Below are positions 31,309 through 39,316 of a DNA stretch of 44,533 nucleotides, in pieces (the first letter of the stretch is position 1; each line of letters starts with the position of its first letter). This DNA is from Bdellovibrio sp. (lineage in GTDB: Bacteria > Bdellovibrionota > Bdellovibrionia > Bdellovibrionales > Bdellovibrionaceae), in contig JABWCO010000010.1 in assembly GCA_013360185.1 (NCBI GenBank), positions 1 to 44,533 of the forward strand. The letters run 5' to 3'. The notes beneath the pieces were generated by a model, which worked only from the letters and a program-made list of their open reading frames with translations, did not search any database and was not told the DNA's origin. The translations under genes and the position numbers were made by a program.

Positions 31309-31736
31309 AAAAAATGATTCTTTTAACTATTTTAAATGAAATAAGGTCAAAGCCTGCCCTTAAGAAAAAAATTAAAATCTTTGCCGTCGTAGGCCTTATA
31401 AGCTTCACATTTTTGGGTGGGCTAACACTCTGGGCAGGTTACTCTGCCCTAACGTATGCGGCAAAAACAACCACTCAATTTTTGCAGACCTCAGGCACAG
31501 AACCTCAAGTTCTGGCAACTCTCGATCAAATTCAGCGAGCGAAGTTGCAGCCCCTGAGCTGTTGGAATCAAGCTCAATGTCTTCTAGAGCTTAGACCTTG
31601 GCTTGAAAATCCCTTGTCGGCAAATTTACAAACTTTGAAAACTGCTTGCTTAGAATTCAAACCCGCTTTCTGTGAAGGACCTCACTGCTCACAGATTCAA
31701 CAACTTATCAACACGTCTGAAGGGAGAAGCACATGA
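31305..31736 (+). CDS. Small single-pass membrane protein, baeRF-HPF linker gene
   Basis: A 143-residue protein: a basic N-terminus, one membrane segment (about 25-52), then a Cys-containing C-terminal domain (CWNQAQCLLELRPW, TACLEFKPAFCEGPHC), probably periplasmic, with up to five Cys residues able to form disulfides. No family is recognised. It overlaps both its neighbours by four bases (ATGA on each side), so its synthesis is coupled to the baeRF and HPF-like proteins. It might tether the pair to the membrane, but this is only a guess from position. Confidence 0.75.
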   Translation: MKKMILLTILNEIRSKPALKKKIKIFAVVGLISFTFLGGLTLWAGYSALTYAAKTTTQFLQTSGTEPQVLATLDQIQRAKLQPLSCWNQAQCLLELRPWLENPLSANLQTLKTACLEFKPAFCEGPHCSQIQQLINTSEGRST

Positions 31737-32119
31737 TTCACGTAAAGTTTAAGAATCTAGACAAATCCGCAATGGCCAAAGAAGCCGTTGAAGAACGCGT
31801 CCACGCTTTGGTGCAAAAGTTCAGTGACCTTAGAGAAAGCAAAATTCAAGTGACCCTTGAGATGCAAAACTCGCCCGCGCAAGCCGGTCCTGACCTCTTC
31901 AAAGTGAAATTCCATATTTCAAGAGGAAGGTATGACGGTGTCACAGTCGAAAAGTCAGATGCAAATTTATACATTGCCCTGGCTGACGTCGCAGACCACA
32001 TGCTTGAAGCTTTGAATCGTGCCGGAGATCGAGCGCGAGTGAAGGAAAGAAGAAAGGCCCGTGAACTTACAAAAAAAGTCGAAAGCCTTTTACACTTAGA
32101 AGACAAAAAGGTCAGTTAA
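31733..32119 (+). CDS. HPF/RaiA-family ribosome hibernation factor
   Basis: A 128-residue protein with the sigma-54 modulation / S30EA fold: MIHVKFKNLDKSAMAKEAVEERV, a basic helix, then ESKIQVTLEMQNS, FKVKFHISRGRYDGVTVEKSDANLY and the helix IALADVADHMLEALNRAGDRARVKERRK, which carries many Arg/Lys for rRNA contact. It lacks the C-terminal dimerisation domain of long HPF and is the short form. In E. coli such proteins occupy the mRNA and tRNA channel and protect idle ribosomes. The ATG overlaps the stop of the preceding membrane-protein gene by four bases; the operon with baeRF is discussed in the findings. Confidence 0.82.
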   Translation: MIHVKFKNLDKSAMAKEAVEERVHALVQKFSDLRESKIQVTLEMQNSPAQAGPDLFKVKFHISRGRYDGVTVEKSDANLYIALADVADHMLEALNRAGDRARVKERRKARELTKKVESLLHLEDKKVS

Positions 32120-32163
32120 CCCGTCTAGCGAATTCCAGGCTGGGGTGGGCAGCGTAGTACCCG

Positions 32164-32451
32164 CTAGCCCGCTTTTCTAACAGCGATCTCGCCGTATTTT
32201 ACATCGACACCCATGATATGGGCAGTCAGCCATGTTTTTAAAAATTGAAAGAAGGCTGGAGCTAAAACGCCGGTCTTTTCGAACTCCTCTTGATGCCCTT
32301 TGAATCTTTCCAAAAGATCTTTGTGAATTTTCTTATGCACAGAGGCGTGGGAATAGTCCAAGGTATCAAAGAACTTTTCCTCGTGAGCGAAGTGTGTCAC
32401 GGTCCAGGAGCCCAGCTCATTGACAAGACCATTGAGCCGCTCTGAGACTTT
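32164..32451 (-). pseudogene. Truncated bacteriohemerythrin remnant
   Basis: The C-terminal two thirds of a bacteriohemerythrin: HFAHEEKFFD, HASVHKKIHKDLLERF and FLKTWLTAHIMGVDVKYG supply four of the usual iron ligands, including HxxxE and the HxxxD near the end. Frame reading extends back from GTG 32400 through VSERLNGLVNELGSWT, which is also hemerythrin-like, but runs into the stop of the esterase gene without a start codon. The first helix with its His ligand is absent. It looks like a deletion that fused the end of a hemerythrin gene to the 3' end of the esterase. Translation from GTG 32400 is possible; function as an oxygen carrier is not. Confidence 0.7.
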
Positions 32452-33088
32452 ATTTTAAGTGAGTCAACTGCTCGCGCACCCAGCGTCTTATAATGGGATA
32501 TTCTTCTTCTTTAAGAGAATGATCTTTTTCCATTTCAACCCACTGCACCCGCAGGCCGGCATCTTTAAGTTTTTCCACCCCGTACTTGGTCTCTTCCAAG
32601 GGCAGAACGTCGTCCTGATGACCGTGCGTAAAGAACCAAGGGGTCTGCAAAGCCTCACGCGAAAGGTTGGTGCGCCAACGCGGATAGAAGTTAAAATAGC
32701 CACTGATGCCAACGACACCGCCCAATTTCTTGGGATAGTTCATGCCGATATCAGCACTGATCAGACAGCCTTGGGAAAAACCAAATAAGAACACATTTTC
32801 GCTTTTCCAGCCCTGGATTTCCAAATCGTTTAAAAGATCAAAAATCTTTTCGCGGATTTTTAAGACACCTTTGGCCTGAAAGGGCGGCTCTCCATACCAC
32901 GTGTAACCGTCCAAAAAACGGCGAGGCGCATTCAACAAAAGATAATTCATTTCGGGAATATTCAGCTCTTCATTGAAAGAAGAAAAGGGACGAATACTGT
33001 CGCCGCGACCGTGCAGGACGATCATCAACTTATCAGACTTCTTTTTTGCCGGGATAAATTTGCTTTTAAATAAATTTGTCGAAATCAC
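32450..33088 (-). CDS. Phospholipase/carboxylesterase-family alpha/beta hydrolase
   Basis: A 212-residue esterase. The oxyanion turn is LHGRGD, the nucleophile motif is GFSQGC, and the acid and histidine are HGHQDD and MEKDHSL, giving an intact Ser-Asp-His triad. PFF-type substrates are small acyl esters; the natural one is unknown. GTG 33088 is chosen because it overlaps the S41 peptidase stop as GTGA and has AAGGGCGGGG just upstream; a TTG at 33118 would lengthen it by ten residues. No signal peptide is seen, so it is cytoplasmic. The downstream region holds the hemerythrin remnant. Confidence 0.85.
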   Translation of the reverse strand: MISTNLFKSKFIPAKKKSDKLMIVLHGRGDSIRPFSSFNEELNIPEMNYLLLNAPRRFLDGYTWYGEPPFQAKGVLKIREKIFDLLNDLEIQGWKSENVFLFGFSQGCLISADIGMNYPKKLGGVVGISGYFNFYPRWRTNLSREALQTPWFFTHGHQDDVLPLEETKYGVEKLKDAGLRVQWVEMEKDHSLKEEEYPIIRRWVREQLTHLK

Positions 33089-34638
33089 AACCCCGCCCTT
33101 GCTGTCGCGTTTGCACAAAATAACACCTGACGTGCTTTACTAAGTTGTGCATCTTCTGTGCCATTGCCATCTTCAACCTCGAGGCATTCACTGACTGAAA
33201 ATGCGACAGTGGCCTGACGCACTTGCCGTTCCGGGGCTCTAAGGGGGTTGGTGAACTGATCGGCTTCTCGACCCACCCAGATATTATCAAAGCCCACCGC
33301 GATATCCGGTTCTAAACCCTTCATTTGCGGCGACCGCCCCGACGGTAAATAGTAAAAACCTTTGGTTTCAAAAAGGGCAATTTTTTTGTTCTGGGACCAG
33401 TACTCGCCCTCTTGGAAAGAGCCTTTTCCGAAAGTCCTTTCGCCGACCAAAACAGCGCGATTTAAGTCACGCAAAGCCCCTGCGACGATTTCTGCAGCAC
33501 TGGCCGATGAGGCATTCATTAACACCGCCAACGGCAAGGAGGTCAGCTTTTCTTCGCCACCATAATAGACTTCCGATTTCTTTGTCGGATCAAGATAGCG
33601 GATTTCAAAAATCTTTTTCTCGGCCCCGACAAACAAGCTTGTAATGCAAGCGGCTTCTTCCATCTGCCCGCCGGGATTGTCACGCAAGTCTAAAAGCAGC
33701 CCGCGCACATGGGCTTTTTGCACCATCGCCAAGGACTCTTTGACCTTATCGCAAGCCCCTTTTGCGAACTTGTTAATGCCTATAACTGCAATCGGTTTAA
33801 TACCCTCGATAACTTGGGTAGAAACTGTCGCCACAGTGATTTCTGCACGACGTAATTTGAACTTATGTTTTTCGCCGTCGCGATTTACCACGACCGTACT
33901 GACTTCGCCCACTTCGCCTTTTAACATTTCAGAGACTCGCGGCAACATCAGACCTTGAGTTTTCTGGCCATTCACAGAAACTAAGATGTCGCCTTTTTTG
34001 ACTCCAGAAGCTTTTGCTGGGCTGCCTTCCGTCACCTTACGTACGACGTATTGGCCGTGCATTTGACCTAGGATAATACCTAACGAGGTGGAACGACTGT
34101 CCGCTTTAGAAATCACTTCTTGGAATTGTGAAACCGGCATTAAATAGGTGTGAGGATCGCGGAAAACAGAAATAAATCCGTTCAAACCTAAGCCCACCAT
34201 CCATGCTTTTTGATCGGCAGAAATATGTTTTTCTTCTAGCTCTTTCCAAATTTTAAAAAAAGAAAACTTCACCGCTTTGTGGGTTTCGTCCGAGAAAAAT
34301 TGTTTCCAGACCTCGAGTTGTTTCTTTTCTGAAGAGGTGTCGGTCGACACCGTTGAAGACACCGGAAGAAGGGTCTCATCTAAACTGACAGTCAGATTGA
34401 AACGATTGGCAATGGTCAACACCGCATTCGCACAAGCCAAAAAGTACCGCTCGGAACTGCCACAGGTTTGATCTTGTAACAGGTCTTCCAAAGCTACTGG
34501 GCCGAGGCCCGTCTCGGCCCAGTAGTCCTCAACGGACTTAACTTTGGAAGTGTCACTCACTGAACGTGACAAGGAAAGACTGACCCCCACGGCCAATACA
34601 AACAATGAAATGATAAACATGCGCGGTGAACTTATCAC
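33085..34638 (-). CDS. S41-family C-terminal processing peptidase with PDZ domain
   Basis: A 517-residue secreted or membrane-anchored serine protease (N-terminal hydrophobic segment about 7-24). The PDZ domain is at about 185-268 (LGIILGQMHGQYVVRKV, SPAKASGVKKGDILVSVNG). The catalytic Ser is in NASSASAAEIVAGAL (about 378-380) and the Lys in RTFGKGSFQEG (about 405), the Ser-Lys dyad of CtpA/Tsp proteins. LLLDLRDNPGGQ is the peptidase signature. The start is GTG 34638 with GGGAGG six bases before. It would trim periplasmic protein C-termini. The esterase overlaps its stop by four bases. Confidence 0.92.
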   Translation of the reverse strand: MISSPRMFIISLFVLAVGVSLSLSRSVSDTSKVKSVEDYWAETGLGPVALEDLLQDQTCGSSERYFLACANAVLTIANRFNLTVSLDETLLPVSSTVSTDTSSEKKQLEVWKQFFSDETHKAVKFSFFKIWKELEEKHISADQKAWMVGLGLNGFISVFRDPHTYLMPVSQFQEVISKADSRSTSLGIILGQMHGQYVVRKVTEGSPAKASGVKKGDILVSVNGQKTQGLMLPRVSEMLKGEVGEVSTVVVNRDGEKHKFKLRRAEITVATVSTQVIEGIKPIAVIGINKFAKGACDKVKESLAMVQKAHVRGLLLDLRDNPGGQMEEAACITSLFVGAEKKIFEIRYLDPTKKSEVYYGGEEKLTSLPLAVLMNASSASAAEIVAGALRDLNRAVLVGERTFGKGSFQEGEYWSQNKKIALFETKGFYYLPSGRSPQMKGLEPDIAVGFDNIWVGREADQFTNPLRAPERQVRQATVAFSVSECLEVEDGNGTEDAQLSKARQVLFCANATARAGL

Positions 34639-34861
34639 TCATCGCCTCCCGACTGATGCCCTGATGAGCAACGGTTGTGCCTGCCCAAATCCAACTGGTT
34701 CCCTTTTACGGCCGCTTGGCGGTATTTTTTTCTGGGTTGCACAGGGGCCTAACAGGGACCGATTTTGCTGCCCCTTTCCTTGTGCAAACTGCAATCCTGT
34801 AATAGGTTCAAAAGTATTCATTTCATTGGTTTTTTTGAAAATTTAGAAACTGGGTTTGACG

Positions 34862-35830
34862 ATGATTATTGTAACTGGAGCAAATGGTTTTATTGGTAGT
34901 GTGATGGTGTGGGAACTGAACCAAAAAGGTATCACCGATATCGTCGCCGTAGATTCTGTCGGCTTGTCGGAAAGAAATCTTTTGCACAAACAAAAAATCA
35001 GCCAGTTTTTACTTAAAGACGAGCTTTGGAATTTCTTAGAAACAGAAAAAGCCAAAAAAGATGTCACCTGGATCATCCACATGGGCGCGTGTTCGTCGAC
35101 GACAGAAACCAACAAAGAATTTCTTTGGGAAAACAACACCTACTACACCCAACGTATTTTTGAGTGGTGTACAAAACATCAAAAATCTATGATCTATGCC
35201 TCTAGTGCTGCCACTTATGGTGCCGGCGAATGGGGTTTTGATGATACGACCGATCCTGAAAAGCTGCGTCCGTTGAATTTGTATGGTGAATCAAAAGTTT
35301 TATTTGATCGCTGGGCCGTGAAACAAACACAAACGCCGCCGCACTGGTATGGCTTGAAGTTCTTTAATGTCTTCGGTCCCAATGAATATCACAAAGAAGC
35401 CATGTCCAGCGTCGCATTTAAGGCTTACAATCAAATCAAAGCCAGCGGCACCTTGGGGCTTTTCAAATCTGCGAATCCTGATTTTAAAGATGGCGAATTC
35501 ATGCGCGACTTCGTGTACGTAAAAGACGTGACCGGTTGGATGGCAGAACTTATGACCAAAAAACCGACAAATGGCGTTTACAACATGGGCTTTGGCAAAC
35601 CGCGCACTTGGTTGGATTTGGCTAACGCCGTCTTTAGCGCAATGAAAAAAGAGATGAAAATAAACTGGCTAGAAATGCCAGAAAATATTCGAGGCCAGTA
35701 TCAGTACTTTACCGAAGCGAAAACTGATAAATGGGCCAAGGCTGGCATGAGTCCAGCAAAATGGCCTTTGGAAAAAGCCGTTGCCGATTACGTGCAAAAT
35801 TATTTATCCAAAGACGATCCTTCTCTTTAA
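34862..35830 (+). CDS. hldD: ADP-L-glycero-D-manno-heptose 6-epimerase
   Basis: Inverts C6 of ADP-D-glycero-D-manno-heptose, the last step in making the heptose for the lipopolysaccharide inner core. The 322-residue NAD(P)-dependent epimerase of the SDR family has TGANGFIGS at the N-terminus, HMGACSSTTET, SSAATYGAG and the active-site YGESK (YxxxK), then KFFNVFGPNEYHK, FMRDFVYVKDV and YNMGFGKPRTW. ATG 34862 is preferred over an in-frame TTG at 34856. The aromatic amino acid hydroxylase gene starts eight bases after its stop, suggesting one transcript. The 220 bases before it contain no gene. Confidence 0.93.
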   Translation: MIIVTGANGFIGSVMVWELNQKGITDIVAVDSVGLSERNLLHKQKISQFLLKDELWNFLETEKAKKDVTWIIHMGACSSTTETNKEFLWENNTYYTQRIFEWCTKHQKSMIYASSAATYGAGEWGFDDTTDPEKLRPLNLYGESKVLFDRWAVKQTQTPPHWYGLKFFNVFGPNEYHKEAMSSVAFKAYNQIKASGTLGLFKSANPDFKDGEFMRDFVYVKDVTGWMAELMTKKPTNGVYNMGFGKPRTWLDLANAVFSAMKKEMKINWLEMPENIRGQYQYFTEAKTDKWAKAGMSPAKWPLEKAVADYVQNYLSKDDPSL

Positions 35831-35838
35831 GGGACAAA

Positions 35839-37575
35839 ATGGAATTTTTGCCACCGCACTTAAGAAAATATGTCGTTGAACAACACTACGAAAAGTACAC
35901 TCCGGTGGACCAAGCAGTGTGGCGCTATATTTTACGTCAGCTGAAAGCCTTCTTATCTAAACATGCGCACGAATGTTACGTCGAAGGCTTGGAAAAAACC
36001 GGCATCGACGTCGAACGCATCCCAAAAATTTCTGAAATCAGCGCGAAAATTGAAAAATTCGGTTGGCGGGCTTTACCCGTCAGTGGATTTATTCCCCCGG
36101 CAGCGTTTATGGAGCTGCAAGCATTGGGCGTCTTACCAGTGGCTTCTGATATGCGCACGCTAGATCATTTGCTGTACACACCCGCGCCAGACATTGTGCA
36201 CGAAGCCGCAGGACATGCACCCATTTTAATTCATCCCGAATTTTCCGAGTATCTGCGAAAATACGCGCAAGTTGCCAAGAAAGCTATTATCAGCAAAGAA
36301 GATTTAGATATGTACGAAGCCATTCGTGAATTATCTGATATCAAAGAAAATCCCAACTCGACGGCTGCAGAAATTGCTGCTGCTGAAAAAAACTTAGATA
36401 CTGTCGGTAAAAATGTATCGCATATTTCTGAGGCGGCGGAACTTGGGCGCATGAACTGGTGGACGGCAGAGTACGGCTTGATTGGTCCACTGAATAATCC
36501 AAAAATTTTCGGTGCGGGTCTGCTTTCAAGCGTCGGTGAATCGAAGTGGTGCTTAAGTGAAAAAGTTAAAAAAATTCCGCTGACAGTTGATTGCATTAAA
36601 GTAGGTTACGATATCACCGAACCACAGCCGCAATTGTTTGTCGCGCCGGATTTTAAGACTTTAAGTAAAGTTTTAGATGATATGGCCAACCAAATGGCGT
36701 TCCGCCTAGGCGGACTGGCCAGCTTAGAAAAAGTGATTCAAGCCCAATCCGTGAACACCGCCGAATTAAATTCTGGCATTCAAATGTCAGGACAAGTGAT
36801 TGAGGCGATCACAGATAACAATAAACAAGTGGCTTACATCCGCCTGCAGGGCCCTAGTCAATTAAGCTTTCAAGATAAGGAACTTTCGGGGCATAACAAA
36901 AAATATCATGCCCAGGGTTTTGGAACTCCTGTGGGTTTCTTAAAATCTTTCCCGACAAAATGCCCTTCGACTTTGACCGACAGCGAATGGGCTTCTTTGC
37001 AGGTTTCCACAGGCCAAACGACACGTTTAGAATACACTTCCGGCGTGGCCGTGACAGGGAATGTGCAAAATCGTCTGGTAAAAAATGGCACAACGGTGCT
37101 GCTCACGTTGACCAATGCAAGGGCCGAATTTAATGGCCGTGTGTTGTTTGAGCCTTCTTGGGGCACCTTTGATATTGCGATAGGCTCGACCGTAGTTTCA
37201 GCGTTTGGCGGCCCCGCCGACCGTGAAGCTTATGGTGAAACGACGGACTTTGTCGCGAAACGCGTCCCAACGCCAAAGTACTCTGCGACAGATTTAACCA
37301 AACATGCTCATTATGGAGCCGTCCGTAAGTTGCGTGAAGAACAGGTTTCTGGCGACAAACTGACCCAAGAGCTGCAAAAAATTCTTTCTGCACACAGAGA
37401 CGTCTTTCCGGAAGACTGGCTCTTGATTTTAGAGGCGATAGAGCTTATCAAGGCTCGGGCGGTAAATACACCGTACCTGAATGATCTGGAACAAGCCTTG
37501 GCGGATTTAGCGAAAAAAGATGCTAAGATCCAAGGTTTGATCACGGATGGCTTGATACTTTCTGGAGCTTTATAA
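35839..37575 (+). CDS. Aromatic amino acid hydroxylase with a long C-terminal extension
   Basis: A 578-residue protein. Residues about 1-290 are the iron- and pterin-dependent hydroxylase domain: iron ligands His121 and His126 in PDIVHEAAGHAPIL and Glu211 in NWWTAEYGL, with SGFIPPAAFMELQA, DHLLYTPAPD and FGAGLLSSVGE as in phenylalanine hydroxylases. The next 290 residues are not part of bacterial PhhA (about 260-290 residues in total) and contain no recognised domain, though similarly long proteins occur in Bacteroidetes as I recall. It probably makes tyrosine from phenylalanine. The Shine-Dalgarno is AAGGGA, and the start codon is at 35839. The RNA methyltransferase starts directly after its stop. 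Confidence 0.85.
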   Translation: MEFLPPHLRKYVVEQHYEKYTPVDQAVWRYILRQLKAFLSKHAHECYVEGLEKTGIDVERIPKISEISAKIEKFGWRALPVSGFIPPAAFMELQALGVLPVASDMRTLDHLLYTPAPDIVHEAAGHAPILIHPEFSEYLRKYAQVAKKAIISKEDLDMYEAIRELSDIKENPNSTAAEIAAAEKNLDTVGKNVSHISEAAELGRMNWWTAEYGLIGPLNNPKIFGAGLLSSVGESKWCLSEKVKKIPLTVDCIKVGYDITEPQPQLFVAPDFKTLSKVLDDMANQMAFRLGGLASLEKVIQAQSVNTAELNSGIQMSGQVIEAITDNNKQVAYIRLQGPSQLSFQDKELSGHNKKYHAQGFGTPVGFLKSFPTKCPSTLTDSEWASLQVSTGQTTRLEYTSGVAVTGNVQNRLVKNGTTVLLTLTNARAEFNGRVLFEPSWGTFDIAIGSTVVSAFGGPADREAYGETTDFVAKRVPTPKYSATDLTKHAHYGAVRKLREEQVSGDKLTQELQKILSAHRDVFPEDWLLILEAIELIKARAVNTPYLNDLEQALADLAKKDAKIQGLITDGLILSGAL

Positions 37576-38361
37576 ATGAAACGTCCTTTTGAGGTGCGCA
37601 TTGTTTTAGTGCGCTCCATTTATGAAAGAAATATTGGCGCCACCTCGCGCGCGATGAGCAACATGGGTTTTGAAAAACTCATTCTGGTTGCGCCCGCTTG
37701 TGAGCTGACTTATGAGGCACAACAGACTGCAGCCACCGGCCAGACAGGTTTGCAAAATCGCACCACCTACGAGTCTTGGGAACAGTTCATGGCCCAGGAA
37801 CCAGAAAGCATTAAAATTTGTTTTACGGCGCGTGATGGGAAAGGCCGTCAGGTGCGCGACATTGATGACGTGCTGACAGACATCGCTGATCATGCTCCGC
37901 AATTTCAAACCACGAGTGATATCCCCGTAGTTATCCACTTGGTATTCGGGCCTGAGGATTGGGGTTTAGCGGCCGCAGACCTGGAATATGCAAATTTCTG
38001 CGCCAGCATTCCGACCTTCGGTGAAAATTGGAGTCTGAACTTAGCCCAGGCAACACTGCTTGGTATGTTTTCCTTGCGCAAGGCTTGGGGTGGAGAGCGT
38101 ACGACCTTAGACGGTGGTAAAAAACGTCGCGCGCCCCAAGGCATCCAAGGGATTGATCCCGAAGCAAGTTTGAAAACATGGTTGGAAGAGATGGGTTTTG
38201 ATTTAACTCGTCAGCGCAAAATCAACGTCTTCACAGTTTTGCGACGAATGCTTTTACAGAATACACCGACGAAAAAAGAATTGGTCATCCTAGAAACAGT
38301 CTTGCAACAGAGCATTCGCAAACTGCGTGAATGGAAAGAATTTAAAAACCGCGAGCGATAG
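37576..38361 (+). CDS. TrmJ/TrmH-family (SPOUT) RNA 2'-O-methyltransferase
   Basis: A 261-residue knotted methyltransferase. The motifs are YERNIGATSRAMSNMGF (motif 1), VFGPEDWGLAAADLEYANF (motif 2) and ENWSLNLAQATLLGMFSLR (motif 3, the trefoil-knot SAM site). IPVVIHLVFGPE precedes motif 2. Closest to TrmJ, which methylates tRNA position 32, but LasT-like or other SpoU targets cannot be excluded. The start codon immediately follows the hydroxylase stop. The 3' end contains the terminator of the convergent glycine-rich gene. Cytoplasmic. Confidence 0.88.
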   Translation: MKRPFEVRIVLVRSIYERNIGATSRAMSNMGFEKLILVAPACELTYEAQQTAATGQTGLQNRTTYESWEQFMAQEPESIKICFTARDGKGRQVRDIDDVLTDIADHAPQFQTTSDIPVVIHLVFGPEDWGLAAADLEYANFCASIPTFGENWSLNLAQATLLGMFSLRKAWGGERTTLDGGKKRRAPQGIQGIDPEASLKTWLEEMGFDLTRQRKINVFTVLRRMLLQNTPTKKELVILETVLQQSIRKLREWKEFKNRER

Positions 38362-38373
38362 ATTTTCGCTCGC
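38351..38373 (-). terminator. Intrinsic terminator of the glycine-rich gene operon
   Basis: GCGAGCGA (38351-38358) and TCGCTCGC (38366-38373) form an eight-base-pair stem with a seven-base loop. On the minus strand it is followed by GGTTTTT, so it works best leftward, and lies inside the end of the TrmJ-like gene. Confidence 0.75.
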
Positions 38374-38378
38374 AGGAA

Positions 38379-39284
38379 TTACCACTCGATGTAGACAGCA
38401 CCAGGACCGCCACCCGTTGCCAAAGTCATATATGTATTGGCTTTCGATCCCCCTTGCCCAGGTTCCGAATTAAAAAAAACGGGTACCTGGGTCGCTGAGC
38501 CGGAATTCATTCCACCAATAATTTTCATTGTTGAGTTAGCGAAAGCTCCCTCGCCAGCGTAACTGATGGGACTATATCCAGCACCACCGACACCCCCAGA
38601 GCCGCCGCCTCCGCCACCGCCATAGGGATGCGCTACTGCTCCACCAGCAGTGTTGCTGCCGCCTAGTACTGATCCCGCACCGGAACCACCCGTAGATGAC
38701 GTGGCATTGCCGCCAGCTGTGCTTGCCACAGCACCGCCGCCTCCGCCTAAGTTTGGACCACTCGTTCCACCGGCTGCCGTTGCGGAGCCACCAGTGCCCC
38801 CAGTGCCGCATGGACCATAGCCTCCACCACCAGCCCAACCTGAGCCATAAGCCGTGCCACCACCACCGCCTCCACCCACAAAAATATTGAGGGTCTCGCC
38901 AGCAGTAACATTTAACGACTCAGAAACCTTCGATCCGGAGGTGCCATCGGAAACTGGATTCCCCGAGCCTCCGTTTCCTCCATTCGCAGACACCAAAACC
39001 GTTGTGGATCTTTTTATGCAGCTGCCACCACCGCCACCGCCACCACTTGGATTGGCTCCGCCACCGCCACCGCCGCCGATGACCATGACTCGTATTTTGG
39101 TTACTCCGACAGGAACTGTCCAAGTCGTGTCTTTGTTAAAATCCATATAGCCGCCCTGCAAACCACTACTAGAAGAATTTGAAATTATTTTTTTCCATTT
39201 AGGCCCGGCATAAGACAACGAAGGGAAGGTGCTAGCTATTGCTGTGCTCAAGATAAGAAAAAAAACTCGCAGAGATCGTTCCAT
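38379..39284 (-). CDS. Secreted glycine-rich protein (paralogue A, long form)
   Basis: About 301 residues from ATG 39284 (GGAG seven bases before); the signal peptide ends at SYAG. Shared family parts are GPKWKKIISNSSSSGLQGG, DTTWTVPVGVTKIRVMVIGGG, a poly-Gly tract, GGSCIKRSTTVLVSANGG, SLNVTAGETLNIFVGGGG, YGPCGTGG, and a C-terminus of GGGPGAVYIEW. About a third of the residues are Gly, in runs of up to nine, with Ser, Thr and Ala between. Two Cys residues (SCIK and YGPCG) are conserved in three paralogues and may form a disulfide. Third gene of the fibre operon; a terminator follows. Function is not known; an adhesin tip is proposed in the findings. Confidence 0.75.
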   Translation of the reverse strand: MERSLRVFFLILSTAIASTFPSLSYAGPKWKKIISNSSSSGLQGGYMDFNKDTTWTVPVGVTKIRVMVIGGGGGGGANPSGGGGGGGSCIKRSTTVLVSANGGNGGSGNPVSDGTSGSKVSESLNVTAGETLNIFVGGGGGGGTAYGSGWAGGGGYGPCGTGGTGGSATAAGGTSGPNLGGGGGAVASTAGGNATSSTGGSGAGSVLGGSNTAGGAVAHPYGGGGGGGSGGVGGAGYSPISYAGEGAFANSTMKIIGGMNSGSATQVPVFFNSEPGQGGSKANTYMTLATGGGPGAVYIEW

Positions 39285-39316
39285 ATATTTCTCCATGATA
39301 ACCAATAAATCCTTTT

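Noticed and set aside
32164-32400. Intact 78-residue hemerythrin
   Set aside because: The first helix and its His ligand are missing and the preceding hemerythrin-like codons run into a stop, so it is better read as a remnant.
34709-34731. Terminator CCGC-TTG-GCGG followed by TATTTTTTT before hldD
   Set aside because: Only four base pairs in the stem and no gene transcribed rightward into it.
38854-39150. Proline-rich open frame on the plus strand
   Set aside because: It is the complement of glycine codons in the minus-strand Gly-rich gene (GGN reads as NCC); no ribosome binding site, no protein-like composition.
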